Shown: piece by piece, positions 6,601-14,996 of the stretch
Numbering within the stretch: the first letter of the stretch is position 1
Layout of the letters: each line of letters begins with the position of its first letter
Source of the DNA: CAZRDB01 sp964598695
GTDB lineage: Bacteria > Armatimonadota > Zipacnadia > UBA1398
Reading direction: 5' to 3'
DNA length: 18,584 nucleotides
Assembly (NCBI GenBank): GCA_964598695.1
Contig: CAZRDB010000094.1
Coordinates: 1 to 18,584, forward strand
Program-made: the position numbers and the translations under genes
Notes under the pieces: model-generated
Told to the model about the DNA's origin: nothing
Database searches by the model: none
What the model saw: only the letters and a program-made list of their open reading frames with translations

Positions 6601-7815
6601 CTAGGCGCTCGCTTCACATCCCCCGAGGCGCTCGGCGATCGCCTCGAGGAGCACCCGTGCTACCTCTTCCTTCGGCCCCGACGCCTCGCGCCGGAAGCCG
6701 TCGCGTCCGAGGAGGATCACCCGGGTCTCGGAGGAGCCCATGGCGCCACCCGGACCGACGCGATTGGCCACGAGCAGGTCGCAACCCTTGCGCGTCAGCT
6801 TCTCCCGGCCGTGCTCCTCCACGTCCTCCGTCTCGGCCGCGAAGCCCACCACCAAGGGGGGGCGGGCGGCGTGAACGGCGACCGTGGCCAGTATATCATC
6901 GGTCCGGCCCAGTTCGAGGGAAAGCCCCTCCCGCCCGGCCTTCTTGAGCTTCGCCCCCGCCGGCGCCGCCGGCGTGAAATCGGCCACCGCCGCGACGCCG
7001 ATGTACGCGTCGTGGCCGGCCAGCCGCGCGAGGACCGCTTCGTGCATCTCGCGGGCCGATTCGACCCACACGATCTCGGGTCCGACCGGCGCCTCGGCCT
7101 CGGCCGGGCCCGCGACGAGGCAGACCTCCGCGCCGAGGAGCCACGCCGCGTGCGCGAGCGCGAAGCCCATCCGGCCGCTGGAGCGGTTGGTGAGATACCG
7201 GATGGGGTCGATCGCCTCGCGCGTGGGGCCGGCCGTCACCAGCAGCCGCCGTCCCGCCAGCGGCTTCGGGGCGAGCGCGCGCTCGGCGGCCGCGAGGATC
7301 TCCTCGAGCGGGGCGAGACGGCCGCGGCCGATGTGGCCGCACGCCACCTCGCCCTCGCCCGGGGCCACGACGACGCAGCCGTCGCCAACGAGGGTCTCGA
7401 TGTTGCGCCGGGTCGCCGGGTGCTCCCACATGGCCGGGTTCATCGCGGGCGCGACCACCACCGGGGCGCGCGTGGCGCAGACCGTCGTGGTGAGCATGTC
7501 GTCGCAGATCCCCGTGGCGAGCTTGGCGAGGGTGTTGGCCGTCGCCGGCGCGATCACGACCACGTCGGCCGCCTCGGCCCAGGTAATGTGCTCGATCTCG
7601 GGCGGCGTGGGGTCGGTGAACGGGTCAACGGCCACCGCATGGCGGGTGAGCGAGGAGAAGGTGCGGGGGGCGACGAGTTCGGTGGCCGAGCGGGTCATGA
7701 CCACGCGGACCGCCGCGCCGCGCTTCTGGAGCAGGCGGACCAACTCGCAGGCCTTGTAGGCGGCGATGGAGCCACAGACCCCGAGCACGACGGTGCGGCC
7801 GCTGAACCAGCTCAT
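6601..7815 (-). CDS. coaBC: Bifunctional phosphopantothenoylcysteine decarboxylase / phosphopantothenate-cysteine ligase
   Basis: The 404-residue protein catalyses two steps of coenzyme A synthesis: ligation of cysteine to 4'-phosphopantothenate and decarboxylation to 4'-phosphopantetheine. The N-terminal CoaC half (flavoprotein, ~1-180) shows GVCGSIAAYK (12-21), the catalytic His in EHITWAEAAD (His76), PAMNPAMW (123-130) and the active-site Cys159 in EVACGHIGRGR. The C-terminal CoaB half starts with LVTAGPTREAID (192-203) followed by TNRSSGRMG, with AAVADF, KLKK and GFAAET further on. Length matches the fused bacterial enzyme. Its ATG overlaps the gmk stop as ATGA (7812-7815), implying translational coupling; metK follows after 27 bp. 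Confidence 0.97.
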   Translation of the reverse strand: MSWFSGRTVVLGVCGSIAAYKACELVRLLQKRGAAVRVVMTRSATELVAPRTFSSLTRHAVAVDPFTDPTPPEIEHITWAEAADVVVIAPATANTLAKLATGICDDMLTTTVCATRAPVVVAPAMNPAMWEHPATRRNIETLVGDGCVVVAPGEGEVACGHIGRGRLAPLEEILAAAERALAPKPLAGRRLLVTAGPTREAIDPIRYLTNRSSGRMGFALAHAAWLLGAEVCLVAGPAEAEAPVGPEIVWVESAREMHEAVLARLAGHDAYIGVAAVADFTPAAPAGAKLKKAGREGLSLELGRTDDILATVAVHAARPPLVVGFAAETEDVEEHGREKLTRKGCDLLVANRVGPGGAMGSSETRVILLGRDGFRREASGPKEEVARVLLEAIAERLGGCEASA

Positions 7816-8459
7816 TGCGCGCTCGCGCCTTCCCCGAAGTGGCGCTCGAGATAGCCCCGCACGTCGAGACGGCGGCAGGCGAGGCGCTCCGAGCGGATGA
7901 TCGCGATGAGATCCTTCGTCGCGGTCTCGGCCACCTCATTCACGATGATGTGGTCGTAGAGCGACCAGCCCGACAGCTCGTGCTCGTACTCGGCGATCCG
8001 GAGCGCGAGGTCCTTCGCGCCCTCGGTCTTGCGGGCGGCGAGGCGGCGCAGCAGCTCGGCGCGGTCGGGCGCGATCAGCAGCACGAGCACGGCATCCGGG
8101 ATCTGGGCGCGGACGTAGCCGGCGCCGCGGACCTCCACCTCGAGCAGGACATCCTGCCCCCGGCGCCGCGCCGTATCGACCGGCCCGCGCGGCGTGCCGT
8201 AGTAGTGGCCGGCGTAGTAGGTGTACTCGAGGAACTCGCCGCGCTCGATCATGGCGCGGAACTCGTCCTCGGTGATGTAGTGGTAGTCCCGGCCGGGGAC
8301 CTCGCCCTCGCGCGGGACGCGCGTGGTGCAGGAGATGCTGTACGTGAGGCCGAGGTCATCGGCGCCCCGGATCGGCGCGAGCACCGTCCCCTTCCCGGAG
8401 CCGCTCGGCCCCGAGACGACGAAGACGATCCCCGTCGGCCGGTACGCGCTCGATCGCAT
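7812..8459 (-). CDS. gmk: Guanylate kinase
   Basis: A 215-residue kinase that phosphorylates GMP to GDP using ATP. The P-loop VSGPSGSGKGTVL (15-27), the GMP-binding segment SCTTRVPREGEVPGRDYHYI (43-62), EFLEY-YAGHYYGTP and LLEVEVRGA (105-113, usually LEIDVQGA), then the lid RLAARKTEGAKDLALRIA, are all present. The frame stays open far upstream, but the ATG at 8459 is right: a GGAGGG site lies 8 nt before it and the family start (MxxxG-hydrophobic-GPSGSGKGT) follows. It is the first gene of a tight operon with coaBC (4-nt overlap) and metK. rpoZ, commonly between gmk and coaBC, is absent here. Confidence 0.97.
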   Translation of the reverse strand: MRSSAYRPTGIVFVVSGPSGSGKGTVLAPIRGADDLGLTYSISCTTRVPREGEVPGRDYHYITEDEFRAMIERGEFLEYTYYAGHYYGTPRGPVDTARRRGQDVLLEVEVRGAGYVRAQIPDAVLVLLIAPDRAELLRRLAARKTEGAKDLALRIAEYEHELSGWSLYDHIIVNEVAETATKDLIAIIRSERLACRRLDVRGYLERHFGEGASAQ

Positions 8460-8503
8460 CGTGCTGCCCTCCGAAACGCTGCTGTCCCGCCCCGGGAGCC
8501 CCG

Positions 8504-8512
8504 AGCATACCA
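8504..8512 (-). promoter_or_regulatory. Candidate extended -10 promoter of the gmk-coaBC-metK operon
   Basis: In the 83-bp gap between the glycoside hydrolase stop and gmk, the minus strand reads TGGTATGCT, an extended -10 (TG, one base, TATGCT) about 45 bp upstream of the gmk ATG. A -35 at the expected distance is poor (TTCTCG). Position and motif make a start of transcription here plausible. Confidence 0.35.
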
Positions 8513-8542
8513 CGAAGCCCGCGGGGCCGAGAAACGCCGGCG

Positions 8543-11539
8543 CTACCGCCGGAGGCCCAGAATCCGCGTGCCGGCCGGTCCCACCGGCAGGCCGAACCGC
8601 GCGGTGTCGGGCGCGAGCGTCGCGCCGCTCACCAAGTCCACAACCGTCGCCGGCGTCGGGAGGCTCACCGGGCAGACGCTCTCCTCCGGGCTCCAGATGC
8701 TCAGCAGGCCGCCGCTCGCCCACACGACGTAGCCGGCCGGGGCGTAGCAGTGGACACCGGCCTCCTCGGCGAGCTGGCGCAGGAGCGAGGCCGGCAACGT
8801 CGGCGCCGCGGAGTGGACGGCCGTCCAGCCCGCATGGCTCCGTCGGACCAGCCCCGGCGTTCCGTCGGCGAGCGCGCCGAGCACCTCGGCGGCCGCGTCG
8901 TCGGCCCGGGCGAGCGGGGCGTAGGGTTGGTCGACCCCGTAGCTGACGCCCTGCCAACCGCAACGGGGGACGCCGCCCGCACGGTCGAGCGCGAGTCCGA
9001 TGCCGCAGAACTCCGCCATCGCCTCGGGCGCCAGCGCGCCGTCGCGGTAGACCCCCTGCGGGCCGACGAACACCAGCACGCGGCCGTCGGCCTTGAGCGC
9101 GTCGACCGCCGCCCGCTGCTCGGCCGTCGGAGCGAAGGCGGTGAGGAAGACGTACATCCGCCGGGCCGGCAACGTGCGGAGATCCTCGAGCGTGTAGTAC
9201 GCGACCGGCGCGCCGACGCGGGCGAGCTGTGTGACCTGTTGGAGCACGAGCGGGGCCGTGATCGGAGCCCCGACCTGAAGGTAGGCCAGGCTCTGGCCGT
9301 CCACGACGACCGCGATCTCGTCGACAGCCGTGTGGTCGTAGTCGAGCGCGCGCTCGGCCGCCGCCCGCAGCGTGCCGATGTGCGCCATCAGCCGCGGGTC
9401 GTTGTACCGGTTGCCGCCCACGTCGAACCACCACTGGGCGACCCCGTTGGCGATGACGTTGCCCAGCTCGCGGTCCTGCTGGAGGATGTCGCCGTCGATG
9501 TCGGCCGGCCGCCCCCACTCGCCGACGGCGCCCTGGCTCAGCGAGGTACGGATGTCATTCTCGTCGAACCACAGCTTGTTGTGGAGCCGCACGCTGCCAA
9601 GCAGCGACATGAAGTGGCTCGTGCCGGTCGCGACATCGCGGAAGGCGTAGCTCGTCGGGCTCGTCACGAAGTCGAGATCAGGGCAGGTGAGCACCTCGTT
9701 CAGCGCCAGGTGGCCCGCGTTCTGCATCCGCTGCTCGGCGATGAGCTGCAGCAGGTAGCCGTAGAAGACGCCGACCAGGCGCTCGCCCCGGGTGCGCTCC
9801 TTCACGGCCCGGGCGAACACCCGGATCGTGTCGGAGACCAGCCACGAGTTGTACGCGTAGAAGTCGATCGCCGGCCGCTCGACGACCGGGTCGCGCAGGT
9901 AGCCGACGGTGCAGCGCTCGCGCGCCGCGCGCGTGGGGATCTCCGCCGTCGCGCGGGTCACCGCGGGGTCGCCCCACGCCGCCTGCAGCGCCCCATCGCT
10001 CGCGTACCGCGCGCCGAGCCACTCGCGGAACTTGGCGGTGTTCGCCGGCGAGTAGTCCACCCACTGGCCCTCGTTGCCGCCCCACATCATCCACTCCTCG
10101 GTCGTGCCCGAGGCGATGTGATAGCCGATGACGCGGTCGGCGTAGGGCGAACTCTCGATGTGCTCGATGAGCTTGTCGATGCCGCGGAGGGTGTCGGCGC
10201 GCCAGGCTTCCGAGGCCCAGGAGGGAGCGGGCTTGCCGCCGGCGTGCTCGAACACCTCGCGCGTGCCGTCCGGGTTCTCCTGGATGACGAGGTCGTCCGG
10301 GTGCCGCTCGCTCCACCACGGCGGAGCGTGAAGGTAGATCCGGGGGAAGAAGTAGGCGTCGGGGCAGGCGTTGAGGACCATCAGCGCCCGCTCGTCGAGC
10401 TGGCCGAAGTCGTAGGTCTCCGGGCCGGTCCACGCGGTGCGCGAGAGGCCGTAGCCGGCGTCGGTCGGCGTCGCGGAGAAGGAGAACAGCCGCACGCCCG
10501 CGGCGGCGAACTCCGAGAAGACCTCCTCGCTCGGGCCGTAGGCGGTGTAGGTCATCCCGGCCGAGGGAGCGCCGTTCACGACCACGGTGGGGGCGCCGTT
10601 GCGGACCTCCAGACGGGCCACGAGATCACCCATCGGGCGGGGCTCGACACGCATGTGGGCAACTCCCTCCGAGAGATCCGCGCCATCGCGCTCCGGCCGG
10701 CCGGCGCCGAGACGCAGCGCGAGGGCGTACTCGCCGCCCCGGGCGAACCGTGGGATCCGGAGCGGCACATCGAGGGTGAGCAGCCGGCCCGCGGGCAGCT
10801 CGGTCGGCCTCACGGGGAGCGGGAGGGGGCAGGCGAAGCGCCGCGTGCCCGCGAGCAGGAACGCCAGTTCGGCGGTGTCGTCGGGCAACGGGCCGGCCGG
10901 CTCCAGCTCGAGGTGCGCGGTGACCGCCTCGCCGGCCTTCGCCGAGGCGGGGATCACGCACGCCCGCACGTGGATCACCGGCGGGACGGGGAGGACGGCC
11001 TCGATCCGCGCGACATCGAGCGCGTAGTCGGCGCCCGGGCCGACACCGAAGGCGATCACGGCGAGCGACTCACACGGGAAGTCGAACCCTCCGTCGGCGT
11101 CGCGAGACCAGCTCGCCACCGCGAACCGCTCCCAGGGGATCTCGACCCACTGCCAGTCGGCGGCGGCCGCGAGCGGAGCGGGAGGAGCGGTCCACTCGGC
11201 GCCGCCCGCGTCGCGGAGCTTGACCGCGAGGTTCAGGCCCGCGCCCCGGTTGCGCACGCGCAGCCGCAGGAGGTCGAACCGTCGGGGGATCCGAGGCGCG
11301 GTGAAGATGTCGGCGAAACCGCCCTCGCGGAGCCGGAACCCCCAGGCGAGGCATGGGCCTTCGGTCGGGTCGACCGCGTCCGCGAGCGTGTGGCGCTCGT
11401 ACTCGCGGGCCATGCGCGCGGCGTCGCGGGCGGTGTTCCACCCCTCCGGCGGCCCCCCGTCGTAGACGGCCAAGGGCTGCGCGAGCGCGAGCCCGGGCAG
11501 CGTGAGGGCAAGGGCTGCAGCGAGAACGACGGTCCGCAT
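8543..11539 (-). CDS. Secreted GH42-like (clan GH-A type) glycoside hydrolase
   Basis: A 998-residue exported protein: signal peptide MRTVVLAAALALTLPGLALA (cut before QP). Residues ~25-185 look like a carbohydrate-binding jelly roll (LLRLRVRNRGAGLNLAVKL, WQWVEIPWERF), followed by a beta-rich linker domain to ~300. The catalytic region (~310-730) looks like the TIM barrel of beta-galactosidase-like GH42 proteins: YLHAPPWWSERHPDDL (402-417), IGYHIASGTTEEWMMWG (471-487) with E481/E482 as the candidate acid/base, and LWFDEND (656-662) with E660 as the candidate nucleophile. Residues ~735-935 resemble the Rossmann-like beta-galactosidase trimerisation domain (MYVFLTAFAPTAEQRAAVDA, DGRVLVFVGP), and a short beta domain ends the protein. 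GGAAGGG precedes the ATG. It is divergent from the FAD-oxidoreductase gene. Substrate unknown; family assignment is by fold pattern, not a certain GH number. Confidence 0.8.
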   Translation of the reverse strand: MRTVVLAAALALTLPGLALAQPLAVYDGGPPEGWNTARDAARMAREYERHTLADAVDPTEGPCLAWGFRLREGGFADIFTAPRIPRRFDLLRLRVRNRGAGLNLAVKLRDAGGAEWTAPPAPLAAAADWQWVEIPWERFAVASWSRDADGGFDFPCESLAVIAFGVGPGADYALDVARIEAVLPVPPVIHVRACVIPASAKAGEAVTAHLELEPAGPLPDDTAELAFLLAGTRRFACPLPLPVRPTELPAGRLLTLDVPLRIPRFARGGEYALALRLGAGRPERDGADLSEGVAHMRVEPRPMGDLVARLEVRNGAPTVVVNGAPSAGMTYTAYGPSEEVFSEFAAAGVRLFSFSATPTDAGYGLSRTAWTGPETYDFGQLDERALMVLNACPDAYFFPRIYLHAPPWWSERHPDDLVIQENPDGTREVFEHAGGKPAPSWASEAWRADTLRGIDKLIEHIESSPYADRVIGYHIASGTTEEWMMWGGNEGQWVDYSPANTAKFREWLGARYASDGALQAAWGDPAVTRATAEIPTRAARERCTVGYLRDPVVERPAIDFYAYNSWLVSDTIRVFARAVKERTRGERLVGVFYGYLLQLIAEQRMQNAGHLALNEVLTCPDLDFVTSPTSYAFRDVATGTSHFMSLLGSVRLHNKLWFDENDIRTSLSQGAVGEWGRPADIDGDILQQDRELGNVIANGVAQWWFDVGGNRYNDPRLMAHIGTLRAAAERALDYDHTAVDEIAVVVDGQSLAYLQVGAPITAPLVLQQVTQLARVGAPVAYYTLEDLRTLPARRMYVFLTAFAPTAEQRAAVDALKADGRVLVFVGPQGVYRDGALAPEAMAEFCGIGLALDRAGGVPRCGWQGVSYGVDQPYAPLARADDAAAEVLGALADGTPGLVRRSHAGWTAVHSAAPTLPASLLRQLAEEAGVHCYAPAGYVVWASGGLLSIWSPEESVCPVSLPTPATVVDLVSGATLAPDTARFGLPVGPAGTRILGLRR

Positions 11540-11713
11540 GGGCCGACATCCCTTCCGGCGCGAGGGCCGGGGGGGAGTTCCCGGAACCGGGCGAGGCGAC
11601 CTGCCGCGCTCGGCCCGTGTCGGCCGCCGCCTCGAGGATGCGGGCGCGATCGGCGGGGTTGTCGCGCGCGGCCCTGGCGGGGCACACTGCGGGGCGGAGG
11701 AGCGCCCCTCGCC
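11540..11713. other. Divergent intergenic control region
   Basis: This 174-bp gap must hold the promoters of both the minus-strand glycoside hydrolase and the plus-strand FAD oxidoreductase. I see the ribosome-binding sites at each side (GGAAGGG for the hydrolase, GGAGGAG at 11696-11702 for the oxidoreductase) but no convincing -35/-10 pair or palindromic operator. Very GC-rich. Confidence 0.4.
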
Positions 11714-13777
11714 ATGCTAGCACTGGCCCTGTTCGCCTGCGTCGGCGATCTCGCCTGTCGCTCGGGCTCCCCAGCCGAGCTGGAGACCCTTCACCTCTAC
11801 CGAACCCCGCCGCCCACCGTCGCCCAGGTCGATCTGTGCGTCTACGGCGCCACCCCGGCCGGGATCGCCGCCGCGATCCAGACGGTCCGGATGGGCCGCT
11901 CCGTCGCCCTCCTCGAGCCCGGAGAGCACATCGGCGGCCTCACGGCCGGAGGACTCGGGGCGACCGATGTCGGGCGGCGCGGGGCGATCGGGGGCATCGC
12001 CGACGCCTTCTACCGCCGGATCGCCCGGCACTACGCCGAGGCGTACGGCGAGCGCTCCCGCCAGGCCACCGCCTGTGCCGGAGGAACCCACTTCGAGCCG
12101 CACGTGGCCGAGTTGGTGCTCGAGGCGATGCTCGCGGAGGCCGGCGTGCCGGTCTACCTCGGCTGCCGGCTCGAGGCGGCGCCGCTCACGGCGGGCCGGG
12201 TGGTGGAGCTGCGCTGTGCCAACGGGGCGCGCTTTCGGGCCGACGTCTACATCGACGCGAGCTACGAGGGCGATCTCCTGGCCGCGGCCCGTGTCCCCTT
12301 CACCGTCGGCCGCGAGTCGAACGCGCAGTACGGCGAGACGCTCAACGGCAACCAGCCCAACCGGCCCGGCCACAACTTCCGCAAGCCGGTCGATCCCTAC
12401 ATCGAGCCGGGCGACCCCATGAGCGGCCTGCTGCCGGGGATCTCGGACGCGCCGATCGGCACGCCCGGCGAGGGCGACTCCCGTGTCCAGGCCTACAACT
12501 ACCGGCTCTGTCTCACGACCGTCCCCGGCAATCGGATCCCCTTCCCCAAGCCGCACGACTACGACCCCGCCCGCTACGAGCTGCTGCTGCGCTACCTGCA
12601 GGCCGGGGTCTGGGATGTCTTCGGCAACTCACAGCCCGTCCCGAATGGGAAGAGCGACACCAACAACAACGGCGCCGTCTCGAGCGACTACATTGGCGCC
12701 AACTACGACTACCCCACCGCCGACCCCGCCCTCCGGCGTCAGATCGCGCTCGCGCACGAGAGCTACCAGAAGGGCCTCCTGTGGTTCCTCGCCAACGACC
12801 CGCGCGTCCCCCGGTTCGTACGGGAGGATGTCGCCCGGTACGGCCTCGCGCGCGACGAGTTCGTGGACAGCGGCGGGTGGCCCCACCAGCTCTACATCCG
12901 CGAGGCTCGACGCATGGTCTCCGACTACGTGGTCACCGAGGCCAACTGCGCCGGCCGGGTGACCGTCACCGACTCGATCGGCCTCGCGTCGTACAACATG
13001 GACTCCCACAACGTCCGCCGCTACGTCGAGGGCGGCCGCGTGCGCAACGAGGGTGACGTGCAGGTCGCCGTGCCCCAGCCGTACGCGATCCCCTACCGCG
13101 CGATCCTCCCGCCCGCGGGCGCCTGCCACAACCTGCTCGTCCCGGTCTGCCTGAGCGCCTCCCACATCGCCTTCGGCTCGATCCGGATGGAGCCCGTCTT
13201 CTTCGTCCTCGGCCAGTCGGCCGCGACGGCAGCCTGCCTCGCGCTCGAGCAGGGGCGCGCGCTCCACGATGTCGAGATCGCCGCTCTCCAGGAGCGGCTC
13301 CGCGCCGACGGCCAGGCCCTCGAGTGGCCGACCGAGGGGGTGGCGCCGATCGCGCCTTCGAGCCTGCCGGGGATCGTCCTCGACGATACGCAGGGGGAGA
13401 AGCGGGGCGAGTGGCTCGCCTCCGCCCGCGGCTGGGACCGCCGCGTCGGCACGGGCTACCTCCACGATGACAATGCCCACAAGGGCGAGGTGTCGATCGT
13501 CTACGCGCCGGAGATCCCCACGGCCGGCCGCTACGAGATCGTGCTGATCTTCCCGCCCCACGAGAACCGCGCGACCAACGTCCCGGTCACCGTGGAGGTG
13601 GAGGGCGCCGCGCCGGTTCGGGTCCTCGTCGACCAGCGCCACGCGGGGGCGGAAGGGTTCGTCACGGTCGGGGTCTACACACTGCCCGCGGGCAGGGGCG
13701 TCCGGGTGCGTGTGGGGAACGAGGCGACCGACGGCTACGTCGTCGCGGACGGGATCCAGTTTCTGCCCAGGCCCTGA
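11714..13777 (+). CDS. FAD-dependent oxidoreductase with C-terminal golvesin/xanthan-lyase-type domain
   Basis: A 687-residue protein. The N-terminus MLALALFACVGDLACRSGS is hydrophobic and ends in cysteines, so export or lipid attachment is possible, but neither FAC nor LAC gives a good lipobox. Then comes a dinucleotide-binding fold VDLCVYGATPAGIAAA (39-54) with LLEPGEHIGGLTAGGLGATD (66-85) and YIDASYEGDLLAAA, the pattern of the FAD_oxidored family often annotated as xanthan-lyase-like. Late in the enzyme part, HNLLVPVCLSASHIAFGSIR and EPVFFVLGQSAATAACLALE are typical FAD-proximal family segments. Residues ~553-687 form a separate beta-sandwich (VLDDTQGEKRGEWLAS, AGRYEIVLIFPPHENRATNV, DGYVVADGIQFLP) of the golvesin C-terminal type, probably glycan-binding. 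The frame is open far upstream but the ATG at 11714 is supported by GGAGGAG and the leader. Divergent from the glycoside hydrolase. Confidence 0.85.
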   Translation: MLALALFACVGDLACRSGSPAELETLHLYRTPPPTVAQVDLCVYGATPAGIAAAIQTVRMGRSVALLEPGEHIGGLTAGGLGATDVGRRGAIGGIADAFYRRIARHYAEAYGERSRQATACAGGTHFEPHVAELVLEAMLAEAGVPVYLGCRLEAAPLTAGRVVELRCANGARFRADVYIDASYEGDLLAAARVPFTVGRESNAQYGETLNGNQPNRPGHNFRKPVDPYIEPGDPMSGLLPGISDAPIGTPGEGDSRVQAYNYRLCLTTVPGNRIPFPKPHDYDPARYELLLRYLQAGVWDVFGNSQPVPNGKSDTNNNGAVSSDYIGANYDYPTADPALRRQIALAHESYQKGLLWFLANDPRVPRFVREDVARYGLARDEFVDSGGWPHQLYIREARRMVSDYVVTEANCAGRVTVTDSIGLASYNMDSHNVRRYVEGGRVRNEGDVQVAVPQPYAIPYRAILPPAGACHNLLVPVCLSASHIAFGSIRMEPVFFVLGQSAATAACLALEQGRALHDVEIAALQERLRADGQALEWPTEGVAPIAPSSLPGIVLDDTQGEKRGEWLASARGWDRRVGTGYLHDDNAHKGEVSIVYAPEIPTAGRYEIVLIFPPHENRATNVPVTVEVEGAAPVRVLVDQRHAGAEGFVTVGVYTLPAGRGVRVRVGNEATDGYVVADGIQFLPRP

Positions 13778-13844
13778 GGAGGGGCTGGATCGCTCGGCCG
13801 CCCGGGGGGGTATCCCATAGGTGGGAGGCCCTGGGCGCGGAGAG

Positions 13845-13883
13845 AGTGGCCCACCGGCGCATGCCATGCCACTGGTGGCCACT
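13845..13883. terminator. Stem-loop between convergent genes
   Basis: AGTGGCCCACC (13845-13855) pairs with GGTGGCCACT (13874-13883): ten base pairs with one bulged C around an 18-nt loop. It lies between the convergent FAD oxidoreductase (stop 13777) and the lipoprotein gene (stop 13917), as expected for a shared terminator. No T run on either side. Confidence 0.4.
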
Positions 13884-13916
13884 GCTCCCCGCCCCCGGGG
13901 CTTCCGCGAGAGCCAG

Positions 13917-14045
13917 CTACTTCTTGGCGGGCTCGGTGGTGGCGGTCTTGCCATCCTTCTCTTCGGCCTTCTTGCAGCCGGCGAGAGAGGCGGTCAGGAT
14001 GCCGAGCGCGAGCGCGCAGACCATGATCCGGGTGAAAAGCTTCAT
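13917..14045 (-). CDS. Small lipoprotein (42 aa)
   Basis: The product starts MKLFTRIMVCALALGILTAS and has the lipobox LAGC, with Cys24 as the predicted lipidated residue. Only 18 highly charged residues (Lys, Glu, Asp, Thr) follow and would be exposed outside the membrane. AGGAGGG precedes the ATG at good spacing. The size and layout resemble entericidin-like or other small stress lipoproteins, but there is too little sequence to assign a family. It follows the membrane-anchored coiled-coil gene by 74 bp on the same strand. Confidence 0.75.
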   Translation of the reverse strand: MKLFTRIMVCALALGILTASLAGCKKAEEKDGKTATTEPAKK

Positions 14046-14119
14046 GGGAGAGTTCCCTCCTCTCGTCACAGAATCCAGCACCGGCGTATTTGCCGGGAAC
14101 CTCGCGTTCGGGACACCGC

Positions 14120-14878
14120 CTACTTCTGCTTCAGCTCGTGGCCGCCGAGCAGCGCGGGGTCGACGCTCAGCTCGCCCGTCTGGAGCCGTCGCTGCGTCTC
14201 GGCCTCGATGTCCCGCTCGATCGCGTTGATGTCGAGCAGCTCCGACATCGCGTCCATCTTCTCCAGCTCGTCGATGTAGATATCCAGCTCCTCGAGGACC
14301 GAGGGCTTCACGCCGTCCATGACGGTACTGGGCGCCTGGACGGTCGCGTCGTGCAGCGCGAGGCGGATGACCCGCGGCTGCATCGCCTCCACAACACCCT
14401 GGATCTCGCGCATGTTCTCGAGAATCTGCAGCAGCTTGTCGCGGAGGGCGCCGTAGTGCGCGATCTGCCGCTCGAGCAGCTCGCGGGACTTCGTGTACTC
14501 GGCCCGCAGGCGTGGGTCGTTCGCCCGCTGCTCGAGCGCGCGCAGGCGCTGGACCTCGCGCTGGGCCCGGAGGAACGCCTTGTTCTGGAGCCCCCGCGTC
14601 ACCGTCAGGCCCATCCGCTTCAGCTCCTCCTGCCGCTTGAGGAGCCGCTCGGCCTCGCGCACGGCCGAGCTGAGCGAGCGCTGGAGACTCCGATCGCTCT
14701 CGGCGATAGTCCGTCGGAGGTCGGTGAAGGCGGCCTGGGTGCGTGCGATGACGGCCTCGGCCTCCTCCTGCCAGGGGCCGCGGCCCATCGTGCGGGCGGC
14801 CGAGAACAGCAGGTACCCCACGCCGCCCACGATCGCCGCGCAGATCAGACCCAGAACGAGCAGGAAGCCTTCCATCAT
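14120..14878 (-). CDS. Membrane-anchored coiled-coil protein
   Basis: The 252-residue protein starts MMEGFLLVLGLICAAIVGGV then GYLLF, one N-terminal transmembrane anchor, followed by a long charged helical region: ARTQAAFTDLRRTIAESDRS, REAERLLKRQEELKRMG (74-90), then AQREVQRLRALEQRAN and ILENMREIQGVVEAM (~152-166), with heptad-like spacing of hydrophobic residues. The C-terminal part (VLEELDIYIDELEKMDAMSE) is acidic and helical. The charge pattern and length faintly recall PspA/IM30 proteins, but those lack this membrane anchor, so I call only a structural class. Either of two adjacent ATGs (14878, 14875) could start it; AGGAAAGG lies upstream. Probably in one transcript with the small lipoprotein, and 118 bp after comF. 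Confidence 0.75.
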   Translation of the reverse strand: MMEGFLLVLGLICAAIVGGVGYLLFSAARTMGRGPWQEEAEAVIARTQAAFTDLRRTIAESDRSLQRSLSSAVREAERLLKRQEELKRMGLTVTRGLQNKAFLRAQREVQRLRALEQRANDPRLRAEYTKSRELLERQIAHYGALRDKLLQILENMREIQGVVEAMQPRVIRLALHDATVQAPSTVMDGVKPSVLEELDIYIDELEKMDAMSELLDINAIERDIEAETQRRLQTGELSVDPALLGGHELKQK

Positions 14879-14996
14879 CCACGCCTTTCCTGGTCTCGTA
14901 CGGTGCGTAGCCGCTTGTTCTGCGCCCTGTCGCCTCGGACCTCGTGCCCGCGGGCGTGCTTCCCCACTGCCCAGAGACGCGCCGGACGCCGGAACG

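Noticed and set aside
5362..7854. An 830-codon plus-strand open frame opposite metK and coaBC
   Set aside because: The translation is a low-complexity Arg/Gly/Asp/Val string, and both antisense genes carry full family motifs; GC-rich DNA produces such shadows.
8750..11713. A very long plus-strand open frame running across the whole glycoside hydrolase gene into the FAD oxidoreductase
   Set aside because: The part before 11714 is antisense to a clear coding gene and translates to Arg/Gly/Val/Glu-rich nonsense; the real protein starts at 11714 with its own ribosome-binding site.
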